Origin: Pilatotrama ljubarskyi
Taxonomy: Eukaryota; Basidiomycota; Agaricomycetes; Polyporales; Polyporaceae
Assembly: GCA_022385805.1 (NCBI GenBank)
Contig: MU277735.1
Span: forward strand, 62,001 to 126,000
Length of the DNA: 64,000 nucleotides
Direction: 5' to 3'
Below, in pieces: positions 22,387-32,879 of this stretch. A program made the position numbers and the translations under genes. The first letter of the stretch is position 1. Every line of letters begins with the position of its first letter. The notes under the pieces were generated by a model, which saw only the letters and a list, made by a program, of their open reading frames with translations, searched no databases and was not told where the DNA came from.

Positions 22387-24011
22387 TTACACCACCACCG
22401 CTCGTGTCTCCTCCGTACCACTAGCCAAGTCGCCCGCCCGGGGAGGAGGATACTCTGTCATTATGTCCGCGAGGAGCTCCTCACCGCTGAGCGATCGCGC
22501 GACGAAGGTAATGCCGGGGTCAGGTACATGCGCAGGCGACGGCTTCTCCGATTGCTCCAGAGCAGTTCGCAACCGCTCCGTCAGAGAGTCTGACTTTGGC
22601 TCCTGCTCCTGCCATTCGTCCACGATCATGCCGAACTCGCTTGCGCCTTGAAGATGCGCCTCTTCCACGCCCTGACTGCCGTCAGCGATTGTGCCGGTCG
22701 GCGCCATATCGAGGGACGGGTCGTACTGGATCCCGTTCGCCATAGCAGTGTCGCCTACCAACGCATGTGTCCCGACCTTCGCCCACTCCTCTTCCAGCGT
22801 CGCCTCCCACCCGAGCTCCTTGCAGAGGTCGTGAACTCCGTCGTCGCACTTGCCGAGTAGAAGCACGTCGTCCGAGCGCATGCCGATATCGCCAGCGAAG
22901 TCCATGCTGATCAGGATGCGTGGGCAGCTCTGAGGAACCACGGCGGCGAGCGAGGCGAACGGCGGAGTGGCCAGCGATGTGCCGATGACGAAGAGCAGGT
23001 CTGCGCTGCTCAAATCCTGCGATTTTTCGGCGAATAAGGGGGGCGGCTGAATCACCGGTCAGCACCTTTCTCGTGAGACAGTGATTTCCACCGCCTGGAC
23101 GCACAGTCTCTCCGTGGAACACGATGTCAGGCTTCACAAGTCCGCCGCAAGATTCGCAGCGAGCAGCCTCGCCCTTCTCCACTGCCTCTCGCATCTTCGC
23201 ATCGTCGAACGGCTCATGGCAGTCTACACAGCTCTGGCTCGCGAAACTTCCGTTTGCTTCTACCAGGCGCTCAGGAGGGATACCGGCCTGCCGCTCAAGC
23301 GTGTCGATGTTCTCCGTGAAGCACATATGCAGTGATCCGCTGTCGGCGAGGAGCTTCACGAACGAATGCGTGGGGGTCGGTCTGTATTGGCCTGGAGAGA
23401 GCTCGCGCGCGAGCGTATAGACTGTCCAGGTTTCGCCGCGATCAGCAAGATGGACGGGACTCGGCGATGATCCACCACCACTTACGGGGTATGGGGTTAA
23501 AGCGGAAGTAGGTGAGCTCGAAGAGAGCGCGCGGATACGGGAGGTTGAGCCTCGCCATGATGGTCGACTGCGATGGAATTATGGAGTATAGAACTCATCA
23601 GGCGATGTTCAATAGGACCTCGTATAGATGACATTCCGTACATAGAGCCCTGCGCATGAAGGCGGACGCTCCGATGAGCCTGAAGATGCAGCACAGCCAG
23701 GTGGCCCTCACCTTTCTTCGGATACCTGAAGTCAGGTACGCCTGCCCCCGCGCTCGCCCCTGCGGTCCCACGTCGTACGTCAATCCTCCTGCATTTCGAG
23801 TTGCAAGATCACGCGCGTACCTGGCCCGAGCTGCGAGTCTATGCCTCAGTCAAGTTGCCTGTGGAGGACTCAGGTGCCGAGGAAATACCAGAACAAAGAC
23901 CCGCCGGCACTGCTCAGACTTCATGTACTTCGCGATCCCCACCACGTCCCTGGACTCGAGCACCTTCGTCGGCCCATCGTACAGCATGAGCAGCTCATCC
24001 GGGTCGTCCAT
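22387..24011 (-). CDS. Sirtuin paralogue A, probably catalytically inactive
   Basis: Seven exons (minus strand): 23889-24011, 23821-23830 (10 nt), 23712-23759, 23642-23649 (8 nt), 23486-23567, 23105-23421 and 22387-23046, giving 415 residues. The joined NAD motif reads GPGASAGAGVPDFR. The class I (Hst2/SIRT2-like) order follows: [46 protein letters not shown], zinc cysteines CVDC and CESC, KPDIVFHGE and VIGTSLATPPFASL. Compared with active sirtuins, the catalytic His (EAHGSF) is Asn, the QNID motif is ENID, GAGIS is GPGAS and FFGE is FHGE. The frame is intact, so it may work as a binding or scaffold protein. It lies 0.66 kb downstream of paralogue B. Confidence 0.88.
23642..23649 (-). other. 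8-nt micro-exon of sirtuin A
   Basis: GGCTCTAT lies between GCGCAG and GTACGG. It supplies Gly-Leu-Tyr at the place of the conserved GLY before the LNLPYP helix and keeps the frame. Confidence 0.75.
23821..23830 (-). other. 10-nt micro-exon of sirtuin A
   Basis: CTCGGGCCAG lies between an acceptor (ACTCGCAG) and a donor (GTACGCGC). Only by including it does the FVL of exon 1 run in frame into the GASAGAGVPDFR exon, giving LGPG at the NAD-binding glycine loop. Confidence 0.75.
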
Positions 24012-24235
24012 CGTTGCTCCTGACTGTGTGCCACCGGGGATGCTCGTCAGCAGCGCCTGACCAGCAGCGACATGCGAGAGCACTGACAACAGATATCGTA
24101 GCGATCACTCTGCTCGTACGCTCTGCTCCAGAGTTCCTGGAAATAGACGGCCCTGTGGAGGGGGGAGGGAGGCCAGCGGTGAGTGGGAATGCGGGAGACT
24201 GCTGTGGCATCTGGCTGTACGTAAGGCGGGCCATA

Positions 24236-24682
24236 CTACCTTCGTCTTCGATTGCCAGGGCAGACGCCGTCCGGTCGCGGGATGTCCAGACTATCAGATG
24301 GCTTCCAGGATGTCGCGATACGAGGGCCGGTCGCGCGTAGTAGGCTAACTGCTTTTGAGGGGCATCCAGAAGACCTGCTCGTGCACATCATCAGTTCGGA
24401 ATCATGCTCGAACCTCCTGCGGCCCACGAGGCGTGTGCTCATCGGACGCTTTTTCTCTTGGCCCCAAGCATATCCCCGAGGAAGTGACGAATGTGGAATC
24501 GGCCCTACGGGCGCAGTCGTGACCTTCCGCACTCGTTCCACATGCTCCTGGAAATAGACGTCTCGTAGCTGAGGAGATCTATACAGACTGTTATACAACA
24601 ACACGAGTGCGCAAAATAGCGCGACGAGCAATACAATCCTGGAAGCCCCGAAGGCCCCGCTGACCCACCTACAACTTCTCAT
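24236..24682 (-). CDS. Membrane-helix segment: possible small gene or alternative sirtuin B tail
   Basis: A minus-strand frame encodes a clear membrane helix (IVLLVALFCALVLLYNSLY) followed by SPQLRDVYFQEHVERVRKV and a basic tail. An ATG at 24682 could start it as a separate protein, but that ATG lies inside the last codons of sirtuin B. An acceptor (CTTCCAG, 24639-24645) precedes the helix. A 52-base intron (24639-24690), or a 34-base one (24639-24672), would join it in frame to the end of sirtuin B and give a tail-anchored sirtuin. Both donors are imperfect. The 3' part after the helix is uncertain; another frame (LDAPQKQLAYYARP) also looks coding. Confidence 0.35.
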   Translation of the reverse strand: MRSCRWVSGAFGASRIVLLVALFCALVLLYNSLYRSPQLRDVYFQEHVERVRKVTTAPVGPIPHSSLPRGYAWGQEKKRPMSTRLVGRRRFEHDSELMMCTSRSSGCPSKAVSLLRATGPRIATSWKPSDSLDIPRPDGVCPGNRRRR

Positions 24683-26256
24683 TTGCGGACACGGTATCCT
24701 TCTTTCCTTCCGATGACGCGTCATCTGCCTCCCGCGAAGGTTCCCGCGGTTGGGGCTCGACGCTGGCCGACCCCTCCTCCGGGGTGATGGTGACGGTGGC
24801 AGGAGCATGAGCACCCTTCCCCTCCGAGATCTCAAGGCCCTTCTCAACTTGCTCCGTGAGCGTCTCCACCTCGGCCTCCACACGAGCATCCTCAATCTCC
24901 GCCTCGGTAACGGTCGGTGCGACTTCTCCAGCCTCCGCCGCAGGTTCTACAGGAGGCGCGGCTTCTGCGAGGTCAGCGGTTGGCGGCGCATGGTCTTCTC
25001 GTGCCTCCAGCGTGGATTCCGCGAGCTCGTCCAACGGCTGCATGAGCTTTGTCTTGCTCCACTCGCTGTCCAGCTCTTCTTCCCAACCTAGTTCCTTGCA
25101 GAGGTCGCGGACGATCTCATCGCACCGGCCAAGCAGAACGACGTCATCCGGGCGCGTGCCGATGTCCCCTGCAGGGTCCATGTTGATCAGGACGCGAGGG
25201 CAGCCCTCAGGGACGAGGGTCGTAAGGGACGCGAAGGGGTGGACGGTTAGGGAGGTTCCGATCACGATGAGCAGATCGGCCCCTCGCAACCGCGGGACCG
25301 TCTTGTGGAAGGCTTCGGGCAGCTGCGGGTGCTCATGAGCAGCGGAACAGCGTTGGACAGATTGAGCGACCTACCGGTTCGCCGAAGAAGACGATGTCGG
25401 GCTTGACGAGTCCACCGCAGTGGCTGCACCTGACGATGTCGCCCTTCAACACGGCTTCTCTCATCTTGGCGCCGTCGAACGGCAAGTGGCAGTCGATGCA
25501 GTGTTGGGATGCGAAGCTACCATGGGCTTCTACTATCCGATCGGCAGGGACGCCAGCCTGCCGCTCCAGAGTGTCGATGTTCTGCGTGAAGCATGTGTCG
25601 AGAAGGGAGTGATCCGCGAGGAGCTTCACGAAGGTATGAGTGAGCGTCGGACGGAAGCGGCCAGGATATAGCTCGCGCGCCAGGGTGTAGACTGCACAAT
25701 CGATTCGTGTCGGTAGCTGCGATATACTGTGTAAGCGAGGTGCTTACATGGTATGGGGTTCTCTCGGAAGTAGTTGATCTCGAAGACTGCTTCTGGGTAT
25801 GGGAGGTTCAACCTCTGAAGGTTTGACTGCACGGAATGGTTTCGCGTTAGTGTAAGCGGTAAACACCATGAGGAGTCGTCTCACATAGAGTCCTACAGCA
25901 CGAGTTATCAGTTGAATGCTTCAGGAGTTCCTATTCCCGAGTGCAAAACGTACCGGTACCAGGAGAACGGAAATCTGGGATGCCAGCAGCCGTACTAACG
26001 CCTGCACCGCGAAGTCATGTAAGCCTTGTAGGCGTTCGCATTTTCAGTAGGGCATGCTCACCAGCTCCCAGCTGAAAGTGGGCTCAGCCACTGCAAGTGA
26101 GAAAGCCACTCTGCAAAGAGCAACAAAGCCTGGACCTACCATGACAAAAACTCTACGGCACTCCGAAGACTTCATGTACTTTGCGATAGACCGCACATCT
26201 CTCCCTTCCAGGACCTCCGGTGACCCGTCGTACGGTTCCGAAAGCTGGTTACCCAT
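24669..26256 (-). CDS. Sirtuin paralogue B, NAD-dependent protein deacylase (Hst2/SIRT2-like)
   Basis: Seven exons (minus strand): 26140-26256, 26062-26071 (10 nt), 25954-26001, 25885-25892 (8 nt), 25748-25826, 25375-25691 and 24669-25322, giving 410 residues. All catalytic motifs are present: [46 protein letters not shown] with the general-base His, zinc cysteines CIDC and CSHC, VKPDIVFFGE, VIGTSLTVHPFASL and LINMDPAGDIG. Class I sirtuins remove acetyl groups from histones, tubulin and other proteins. A long acidic, Ala/Glu-rich C-terminal tail follows the catalytic domain. Exons 2, 3, 4 and 6 have exactly the same lengths as in paralogue A (10, 48, 8 and 317 nt), which shows a tandem duplication. 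Confidence 0.93.
25885..25892 (-). other. 8-nt micro-exon of sirtuin B
   Basis: GACTCTAT lies between GCTGTAG and GTGAGAC. It supplies the conserved Gly-Leu-Tyr between RSPGT and SNLQRLNLPYP. Confidence 0.8.
26062..26071 (-). other. 10-nt micro-exon of sirtuin B
   Basis: CTGGGAGCTG lies between CTTTCAG and GTGAGC. It restores the canonical GAG of the NAD-binding loop ([12 protein letters not shown]) in frame. Confidence 0.8.
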
Positions 26257-26514
26257 CGTTTAACGGTACAGGAGGTGTGTTTTCCGCTTCAGACGTGTTC
26301 TTTAGCCCACTAGAGCACGACAGCACTTGCACGTCGGTGAGAAACTCTGGTAGACAACGTCCGGGGATACAAGGCCTAGTGATCGGGCGTCTGACGTCAT
26401 CCGTGCGTGTCTACAAAAGGCAGCTGTTGTAGAACGAGCACGGGTCTACAAGACCGAGTCCGTGAAAAGCATCCTATGTATGCCAGTCTTATAGATACAC
26501 GCGCGGTGGAGGCC

Positions 26515-28907
26515 TCAAGGTGAGGCGTCCTTTGGAGCCTCCCAGTCCTCCAGCCACGCTACGACGAAGCCGATCATCTCCTCGTGTATCAGCTGGATCT
26601 CCGGAGGCTCCTCCGACATATTGCGGCGGCCGTACTCGTCGTAGTGGTGAACGGCATCTACTCCGAGAGCCCAATGTAATGAGTGCGTGATCACCAACAG
26701 GGATAGACATGTACGCACTGGGGATTAGCTTAAAAGGTCTCAGGATTGTATCTACACGATCGCGAGCGTATTCGCTGTGTGGGGTGACTGGTCTCCAGGG
26801 ATCGACTGCCGAAGAAAACGTCAGAGCAGAGCAAACGGACTGGAAGCGTTCCTGTACCTTCTCCGTCGATTATGGCGAGGCGGTCAGCCTCTATGTCATA
26901 ATCGCCGAGCACGTTGACGGCGGTCACGTTCGGCAATGGAGGAACAACAAAATGCTTGCCCGGAGGATACGCCTAATCGTCGCGGTCAATTAGCAGAAAC
27001 ACTCGGACGCAAAGGAGTCTTGAGTGACGAGCCTGCTTGCAGATCTTCGACTCATACTCAAGTGTCAGCCTGCGCGAGACGATTCTAGGGTGTCCCGGGG
27101 GAGGAGCAGTCTGCGAACCGCGATGTCAGAGATGTCGCGGATGATACCCAACAGACCAAGCACTCACCGAGAAGTAGCCCCATTCCGTGCAGACCTGAAA
27201 TACCCACAGTCTCCACGTTTGGTCGAGATCTGTGCTCTGGAACTTGGTATCGTCGAACGTGCCAAAGCACTATCCGCATGGTTCTCAGCATCTTGGATCG
27301 GACCGTGCCGAGAGAGTGCACTCACGTCTTCGATGGACCCCGGTGGACATTGCGACACGTAGTTCTATGACGTACCATGATGAGCAAGTTCCTGTGGGAA
27401 GCAAAGCGCACATACCTTCTTGATGTATTGCGCATAGTTATACACCGGAAGAGGGACGCTCAACTTCTCAGTGACCACCACTAGGCCGGTATCCTCCTCA
27501 TATGCGATGACGTCGGACTCGGTCCAGGGCGAGAACGGTTTGTCCAGTGCGGCGCAGAACTCGTCCCACCGCGTGCTCCCGACCTCGGGGTCCCACACCT
27601 TCCCTTGCCAGGCTCCAAGAGGGCTCTGTCGTTCATTCGCATCAGCAACCATACACAACCAAGCGTGGAACGGACGAACCTCTAGGAGGGAAACGAAGTC
27701 TTCGTCATGTCTCAACTGCGCCAGGCCAAACAGAGCCTTCAGCGGTGTACGCGTAATAGGTACGTCAAGCAGAGCATCGATGATCTCTATGGAGGACTGG
27801 AGATGTTCTGAGCATCTGGGATCGGCGGCGCGTCGGATGATCTCCATGTATTCCCAGTTCTCGATGCTGGCGTGCGTGACACCTTGCGTTCGGTTTGCGG
27901 ATTCGATGTCAGTATCCACGTCCAATCGGGCTGCGCAAGAACGCAGGACGCATGCTCACCGCTAGACGCGATCGCACCAAATACCAGGTCTGGGTAGAGG
28001 ACCTTCATGTGGGCCGCCCGCGCGCCCGCATACGAGCCCTAGACGCGTCGCGCACGACAAATTAGCATTTGTAAGACAACGACAGGTTATCTGATCGACG
28101 GACACCGTAGTATATCCATGGATGGCCGGGAGCAGTCAAGTCCTCGTCGATGCCGGGGAACTTGACGTGCGCCATAAAGTTGGCAGAGTCCGCGGCAGAC
28201 TGGGCGTTGTTTAACCACCTAGTACACGACGGTCAAGTCCCCGCATGTACGGTAGAGATACACCATTCAGGGAACCTACCGGAGCGAGTCCGTCGTCAGA
28301 TTCTGCACGGGAATGGAGCGGCCTGTGCCCGCAACAATTCAGCATCTCGCTCACATCCCTCCAACCTCTCTGCCCATTCGTCAAGAGGATGAAGTATCCC
28401 ACACGCACCGTAATACCGATGCTCGAGCACGACCCCCACCCCGCCCGTCGCCCGCGTCAGTATCTCCACGATCCCCGTATCAAGAAACGGCAGCCTGTCC
28501 AGTCCGCTCGTCTCGCCGCCGTCGAGCACAATGACCGGCGCGTCTGGCCTCGGGCGGTAATTCCGCGTGTTCAGCCAGTAGCGCTGCCCGAACGTCTCCC
28601 CCGACGCGTTGCTGAAGTGGTCGAGCGGCTGCGTGAACCAGTGCGCGGGGAACTTGCGCTCGAGCTCGCTAAGTGCGGGATCTTCGTTGTTGCCCGCGCT
28701 GCTGTCGTGGTAGTTGGCCTCGGAGCCGTCTTGTTGGACGAACAACCCAGCGCGATCCTGAGCGTGCAGCTGAGCATGACGCTCCGCCTCGAGTCGCCAG
28801 AGGTTGACGGCCTGCGGGCCAAGCAAGCGGATCTGGTCGATACCGCCGCATACAGCGCGCTCGGTGAGCAGCGTGAGTAGCGCGAATACGACGCGCATCC
28901 TCGCCAT
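26515..28907 (-). CDS. Secreted serine peptidase of family S28
   Basis: A multi-exon minus-strand gene with a signal-like N-terminus (MARMRVVFALLTLLTERAVCGG). Family S28 (prolyl carboxypeptidase/DPP7-like) landmarks in order: HWFTQPLDHFSN, FGQRYWLNTRNY, a GGETSG loop, VLEHRYYG, the nucleophile in GGSYAGARAAH, VFGAIASSG, the Asp/His region VDPWRPVTPHSEYARDRV and the C-terminal HSLHWALGVDAVHHYDEYGR. These enzymes remove residues at Pro-X bonds of extracellular or vacuolar peptides. The start could be the ATG at 28907 or 28898. Internal splice sites were followed but not all fixed. Confidence 0.9.
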
Positions 28908-29314
28908 ACTGCTGGAGGTTCTGGTGGTTGAGTTGTGAGTGCCGCAACGAGTGCTGGGTGCCGAAGCGGTTCTCACCACCGCGGGAGCCGGGCGCGGGCG
29001 TCCCGCGGGACGCGTCGGTCACGTGCGTCGCGAGGGGCGGGGTCGGTCCTCAGGCCTCAGCGCTCAGCTTTGCCGTAGTAAGTACGCGATGAAGCTTGAG
29101 CTTAAGGCTAGTGAGATGGAGCGAAAGCTACGCAAAGGGCATTAGGCAGAGGATCATGAAGAGAGCCAACAATGGGCCGTGTGTGCTGCTACAATACATG
29201 AATACATCTCGCACCCGCGCCCGAACATACCCACTTTCGTACACTCGCCATGGACTCCCAGACAGCGTCCCGCTACTCGCGCAACACAACGAGCACCCGT
29301 AGGAGCCCGCCCCG
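28908..29314. other. Intergenic region, nothing recognised
   Basis: About 400 bases between the S28 peptidase start and the 3' end of the MYND gene. I find no coding segment or RNA gene. Confidence 0.5.
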
Positions 29315-30954
29315 CTACTCCGCCGAGGGCCTCACGCACACTCGCCGATGCTCCTCCCAATCCAGCCGCTGATGCTCGCCCGAGCAATACTTGACCAGCT
29401 TACACCGACTACACACCAACCCCGCGAAGCTTGTCCGCATCCCCGCCGCACCTCCCGCCCCGCCATCCTCCAGGCTCGCCTCGCCGTACTCGCTGCTTCC
29501 CGCCTCTGAGCTTCCCTCCCCTGACCCGCTCACGCTCCCGTTGCTGCCGCCAGGAGCGTCGTCGGAGAAGAAACACACGTCGCAGTCGATCCAGTTGCAC
29601 ATCTCCTTCGGGCACGCCTTCCTTCCGTACTGATATCTCACCTTCCTCCTCTTCTTCTTCGCCTTCCTACCCGTTCCCAAGTCCGAGTCTAAAGACAAGA
29701 CCGCCGCGCGCTCCGCGCCGTACTTCGGGAATCGAACGAGCTCGCAGCAGTTGTCCGTGCACCCGGGGTTCGGGCAGCCGCTCGGAAAGTCGTGGTACAC
29801 GTCCTTGGCGGGGACAAAATGCGGGTGCGCGAAGAGGATCTGCGAGTAGGAGAGCGTCTGGTGCGAGAAGAGCACGATGAATGGCGGCCGTTTCTCGTAG
29901 AGGATCGCGCGCAGGGTGAGGTCGATTTGCGGGAAGCAGGGCGTGCGGCGGTTCCGGTCCAGGGCGTAGTTCAGTTGTATGTCTACGGGAATTGGGTGAG
30001 ATCGTGGGTTACGGGGCGCGCGAGGGCAACACGCATGCGCCAGGCGGTATGCACATGTCGCGTGAAACACGATGTACTCGGCATGGCGGGCATCGCCCGC
30101 TATTGCAAGGTTATGGTCCCGGGCCATAGTCGTTCTTCATGCTTCAAGTGACACACCTCCGGCCAGCAGTCGTGAGAAAGGCTTGCGACAGTTCGTCGAA
30201 CACCTGGTTCCGTTGAATATTCGCTGCACAGGTAGACTCTCCGTTCGACTATGACGCGAATATTCATCCGGAGAATAGCGCCAGATGCCCGCCGTGCGGG
30301 CAAAGCGCAGAGAAAGCACGGCCATGAAGGCGAGCACGTGTAACACTCACAATCATGATTGATCTTCCGCTCTATGCTGGGCTTGCAGTAGCCGGAAGAC
30401 GTATGCTGACAGACGTACTGAAAGTACTCTGTCACTTGGTCCATCTCCTGTCGCTTGAGGTCGGTGACAATAATGTATATCTCGTCGCATCCCCGGTCGT
30501 GCATACCGCGCAGGAGCATGAGTTCCGGCAGCTGCGCGCGCCCTTTGCATCAGGAGGCGTGCGGACGCGATCGCGCACGGTGAACACGCACCATACTAAA
30601 TATCACGGGCATCATAGTGAGCCGCTTCATCGAGCGGTGGTGGTATACATGCGTGACCCATGTGCGGTCGAGGGGAATGAGTCGACCGGTGTCGACGGTG
30701 CGGGTGAAGATGTTCTCGGGGACGAAGACGCCCTTGTTCCAGAGCAGAATCTGCTCGCGGCGAGCGGCAGCGTTGGCGGCGTGCTTGCGCTCGCGGACGC
30801 GCTGGAACCAGTCGTGGTAGGAGTCGGGGCGGTGGGGGCGCTCGAGCCATTTGTCGATGAGCATGTCGGTCGCGTCGTTGTCGAGCTTCTGGCAGACGAG
30901 CTCGCTCATCGCGAGGCTCGGCGGGAGGAACTTGGAGTATTGGAGGCCTGGCAT
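29315..30954 (-). CDS. MYND zinc-finger protein
   Basis: A spliced minus-strand gene from ATG 30954 (MPGLQYSKFLPPSLAMSELV) to the stop at 29315. The N-terminal part (IDKWLERPHRPDSYHDWFQRVRERK) is helical and charged. The central part has HIQLNYALDRNRRTPCFPQI, LRAILYEKRPPFIVLFSHQ and a Cys-rich segment (GCPNPGCTDNCCELVRFPKYG). The C-terminus carries a MYND-like cluster: CNWIDCDVC, then a Ser/Gly-rich acidic insert, then CSRCKLVKYCSGEHQRLDWEEH. One MYND Cys is His, which can still bind zinc. MYND modules bind proline-rich partners, often in transcription. Introns near 30040, 30120-30180 and 30300-30355 fit the phases. Function is unknown. Confidence 0.75.
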
Positions 30955-31793
30955 CGTGCACCGCGAGAGGGTAGGCAGGGAATTCAGGTGTGTATACGGT
31001 TGTAGACAGGAGGTGCAGAGGGCGGGAAGGACGGAAATGATGAAGCGCCCGCCGAGAATGTGCGCAGCCTGAGATTGACGCGAAAAAGCCAGCCCTAAAC
31101 AACCTTCCTTCGCGACGCGCGCGTCCGCCTTTCTCTTGTTACAACGCACTTGGAGTCGCCTTGCAATCTGTGTCTTCCGGGCAGCTGCGCTCCTTTGATA
31201 TCTCTCGCGACTGGTTTTGTTGGAGGTATCGCAACGAGTCGGTGCAACGCCGCGAGCCGAATACTTCGCGCACAGCTTCAAACCACCCTTAGCGGACGTG
31301 GTCGCTTTCGCCATGCATGCCACGCCTGAGTTATCCAGGTATAAGTACATCATCCTTGGGCTGCAAGGATACTCATACACGGCCTCCTCCCTCCGACGCC
31401 TTCTCCCCGCGGGTGTACTGCCTTAGTATGCCGTCTTCGCACCTGAGCGGTTCGTCTTTATGCTGTGAGGGTACTGCGCTGTTGCGGATTGCACTGATTA
31501 CAGCCCTACGCATGTAGATGATGGTTCTGAGGTGTCCAGCGACGATTGACTCGACGTACGTGTCTGTGGATGTCGATGCGCAGAGGGACGAGACTGACCA
31601 GAGTTGTGACCGCTTCGTGAGAAACAAACAAGCGCCTCTGCGAGAGGGCATGGTGATGATGTCATGAGCGAGCGCATCGCAGCAAGGACCGCATTCGCAG
31701 ATCGTCCATCCACTTTCTGCCCAATACTCTCACTACGACCGCCGTAAGGCTGCATTTCGCGCGAAACCGACTGCATATAATCAGCTTCAGACG
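30955..31793. other. Intergenic region, nothing recognised
   Basis: This 0.84-kb region lies between divergently transcribed MYND and hydrate-epimerase genes and presumably holds both promoters. The long minus-strand frame into 31380 is an upstream extension of the MYND first exon and lacks independent support. Confidence 0.5.
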
Positions 31794-32879
31794 ATGGCCG
31801 CCATGCGATACCTCAACTCAAAGCTCGCCCAGCAAGTAACATCAAATCCTCAACTTGCGGGAACCAGAACGCATGCTCACGAATGATATCACTACCGAAC
31901 AGATCGACGAGGAGCTCATGAGCGCTGCCGGGGCGTTCAGCCTCGACCAGGTCAGTCATGATGTCGTGGATAGCTTGCGGCGGCTGATGGAACAGCGTTC
32001 GCTCCCTAGCTCATGGAACTGGCTGGCCTCGCTTGTGCGCAAGCACTCGCTACTGTGTACAATAGAGAGAAGTACCCTCGCGTGCTCGTATGCTGTGGAC
32101 CCGGAAACCAAGGTGGAGATGGGCTTGTTGCTGCTCGGCACCTTGGTATGTGGCGTTGCTCTCACTTACGAGCGTTCTACAGCTCAGTCTTCCTGCTTCA
32201 GGCATGTTCGGATACAAGCCCACCATCTGGTACCCTAAGGTGAACCTCGCATGAGTCTTGCATACGCCCATGCAATGTACTGATTGCCGTATAGCCAGGA
32301 TCTAAGGACATCTACAAGGTGAGCACCAACGAGACCCATCCTACCGTTCACAGCGGGCTGACGCGCTCGCAACAGCGCCTCCAACAACAGTGCACCAACA
32401 TGAAGATCCCCACAATCGAGAACACGCCCGATAACTCCTCTCTCCGTACTGCGCTTTCCTCCTCGGACGTCATCCTCGACGCAATCTTCGGCTTCTCTTT
32501 CATGCCGCCCGTGCGCGCGCCCTTCGACACCGCTCTCCCTCTCATCGCCGAGTCCAAGCTGCCGATCGTCTCCGTGGACGTGCCGTCGGGGTGGAACGTC
32601 GACCTAGGAAACGTCGACGATAAGGGCTTGAACCCGGACGTGCTGGTGAGCTTGACGGCGCCGAAAGAGGGCGTGCGGAAGTTCACGGGGAGGCACTTCC
32701 TCGGCGGACGTTTCGTGCCGAAGTACGTTGTGTTTCTTAATGTCCTTAGATGACACGCTGACTGTATGCATAGATCTCTGGAGGAGAAATTCCAGCTGAA
32801 CTTGCCCGAGTACCCGGGCATCTCTCAGATCGTAGAGCTGCCCCGGGCGGGCGAGTCTTCCGACTCGCAGAAGCTGTGA
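31794..32879 (+). CDS. NAD(P)H-hydrate epimerase
   Basis: A spliced gene starting [14 protein letters not shown], followed by [16 protein letters not shown] and [17 protein letters not shown]. The YjeF_N signature [16 protein letters not shown] and the [10 protein letters not shown] loop are intact; [21 protein letters not shown] and a short tail end the protein. The enzyme interconverts the R and S forms of hydrated NAD(P)H so that the dehydratase can repair them. Introns follow codons for QQ, DQ, HL, YPK and YK, and a last one precedes [15 protein letters not shown]. No targeting sequence is obvious. Confidence 0.93.

Noticed and set aside
30955..31380. Long N-terminal extension of the MYND protein
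   Set aside because: The upstream frame is basic and low in structure. MPGLQYSKF at 30954 is a natural start after a non-coding-looking leader.
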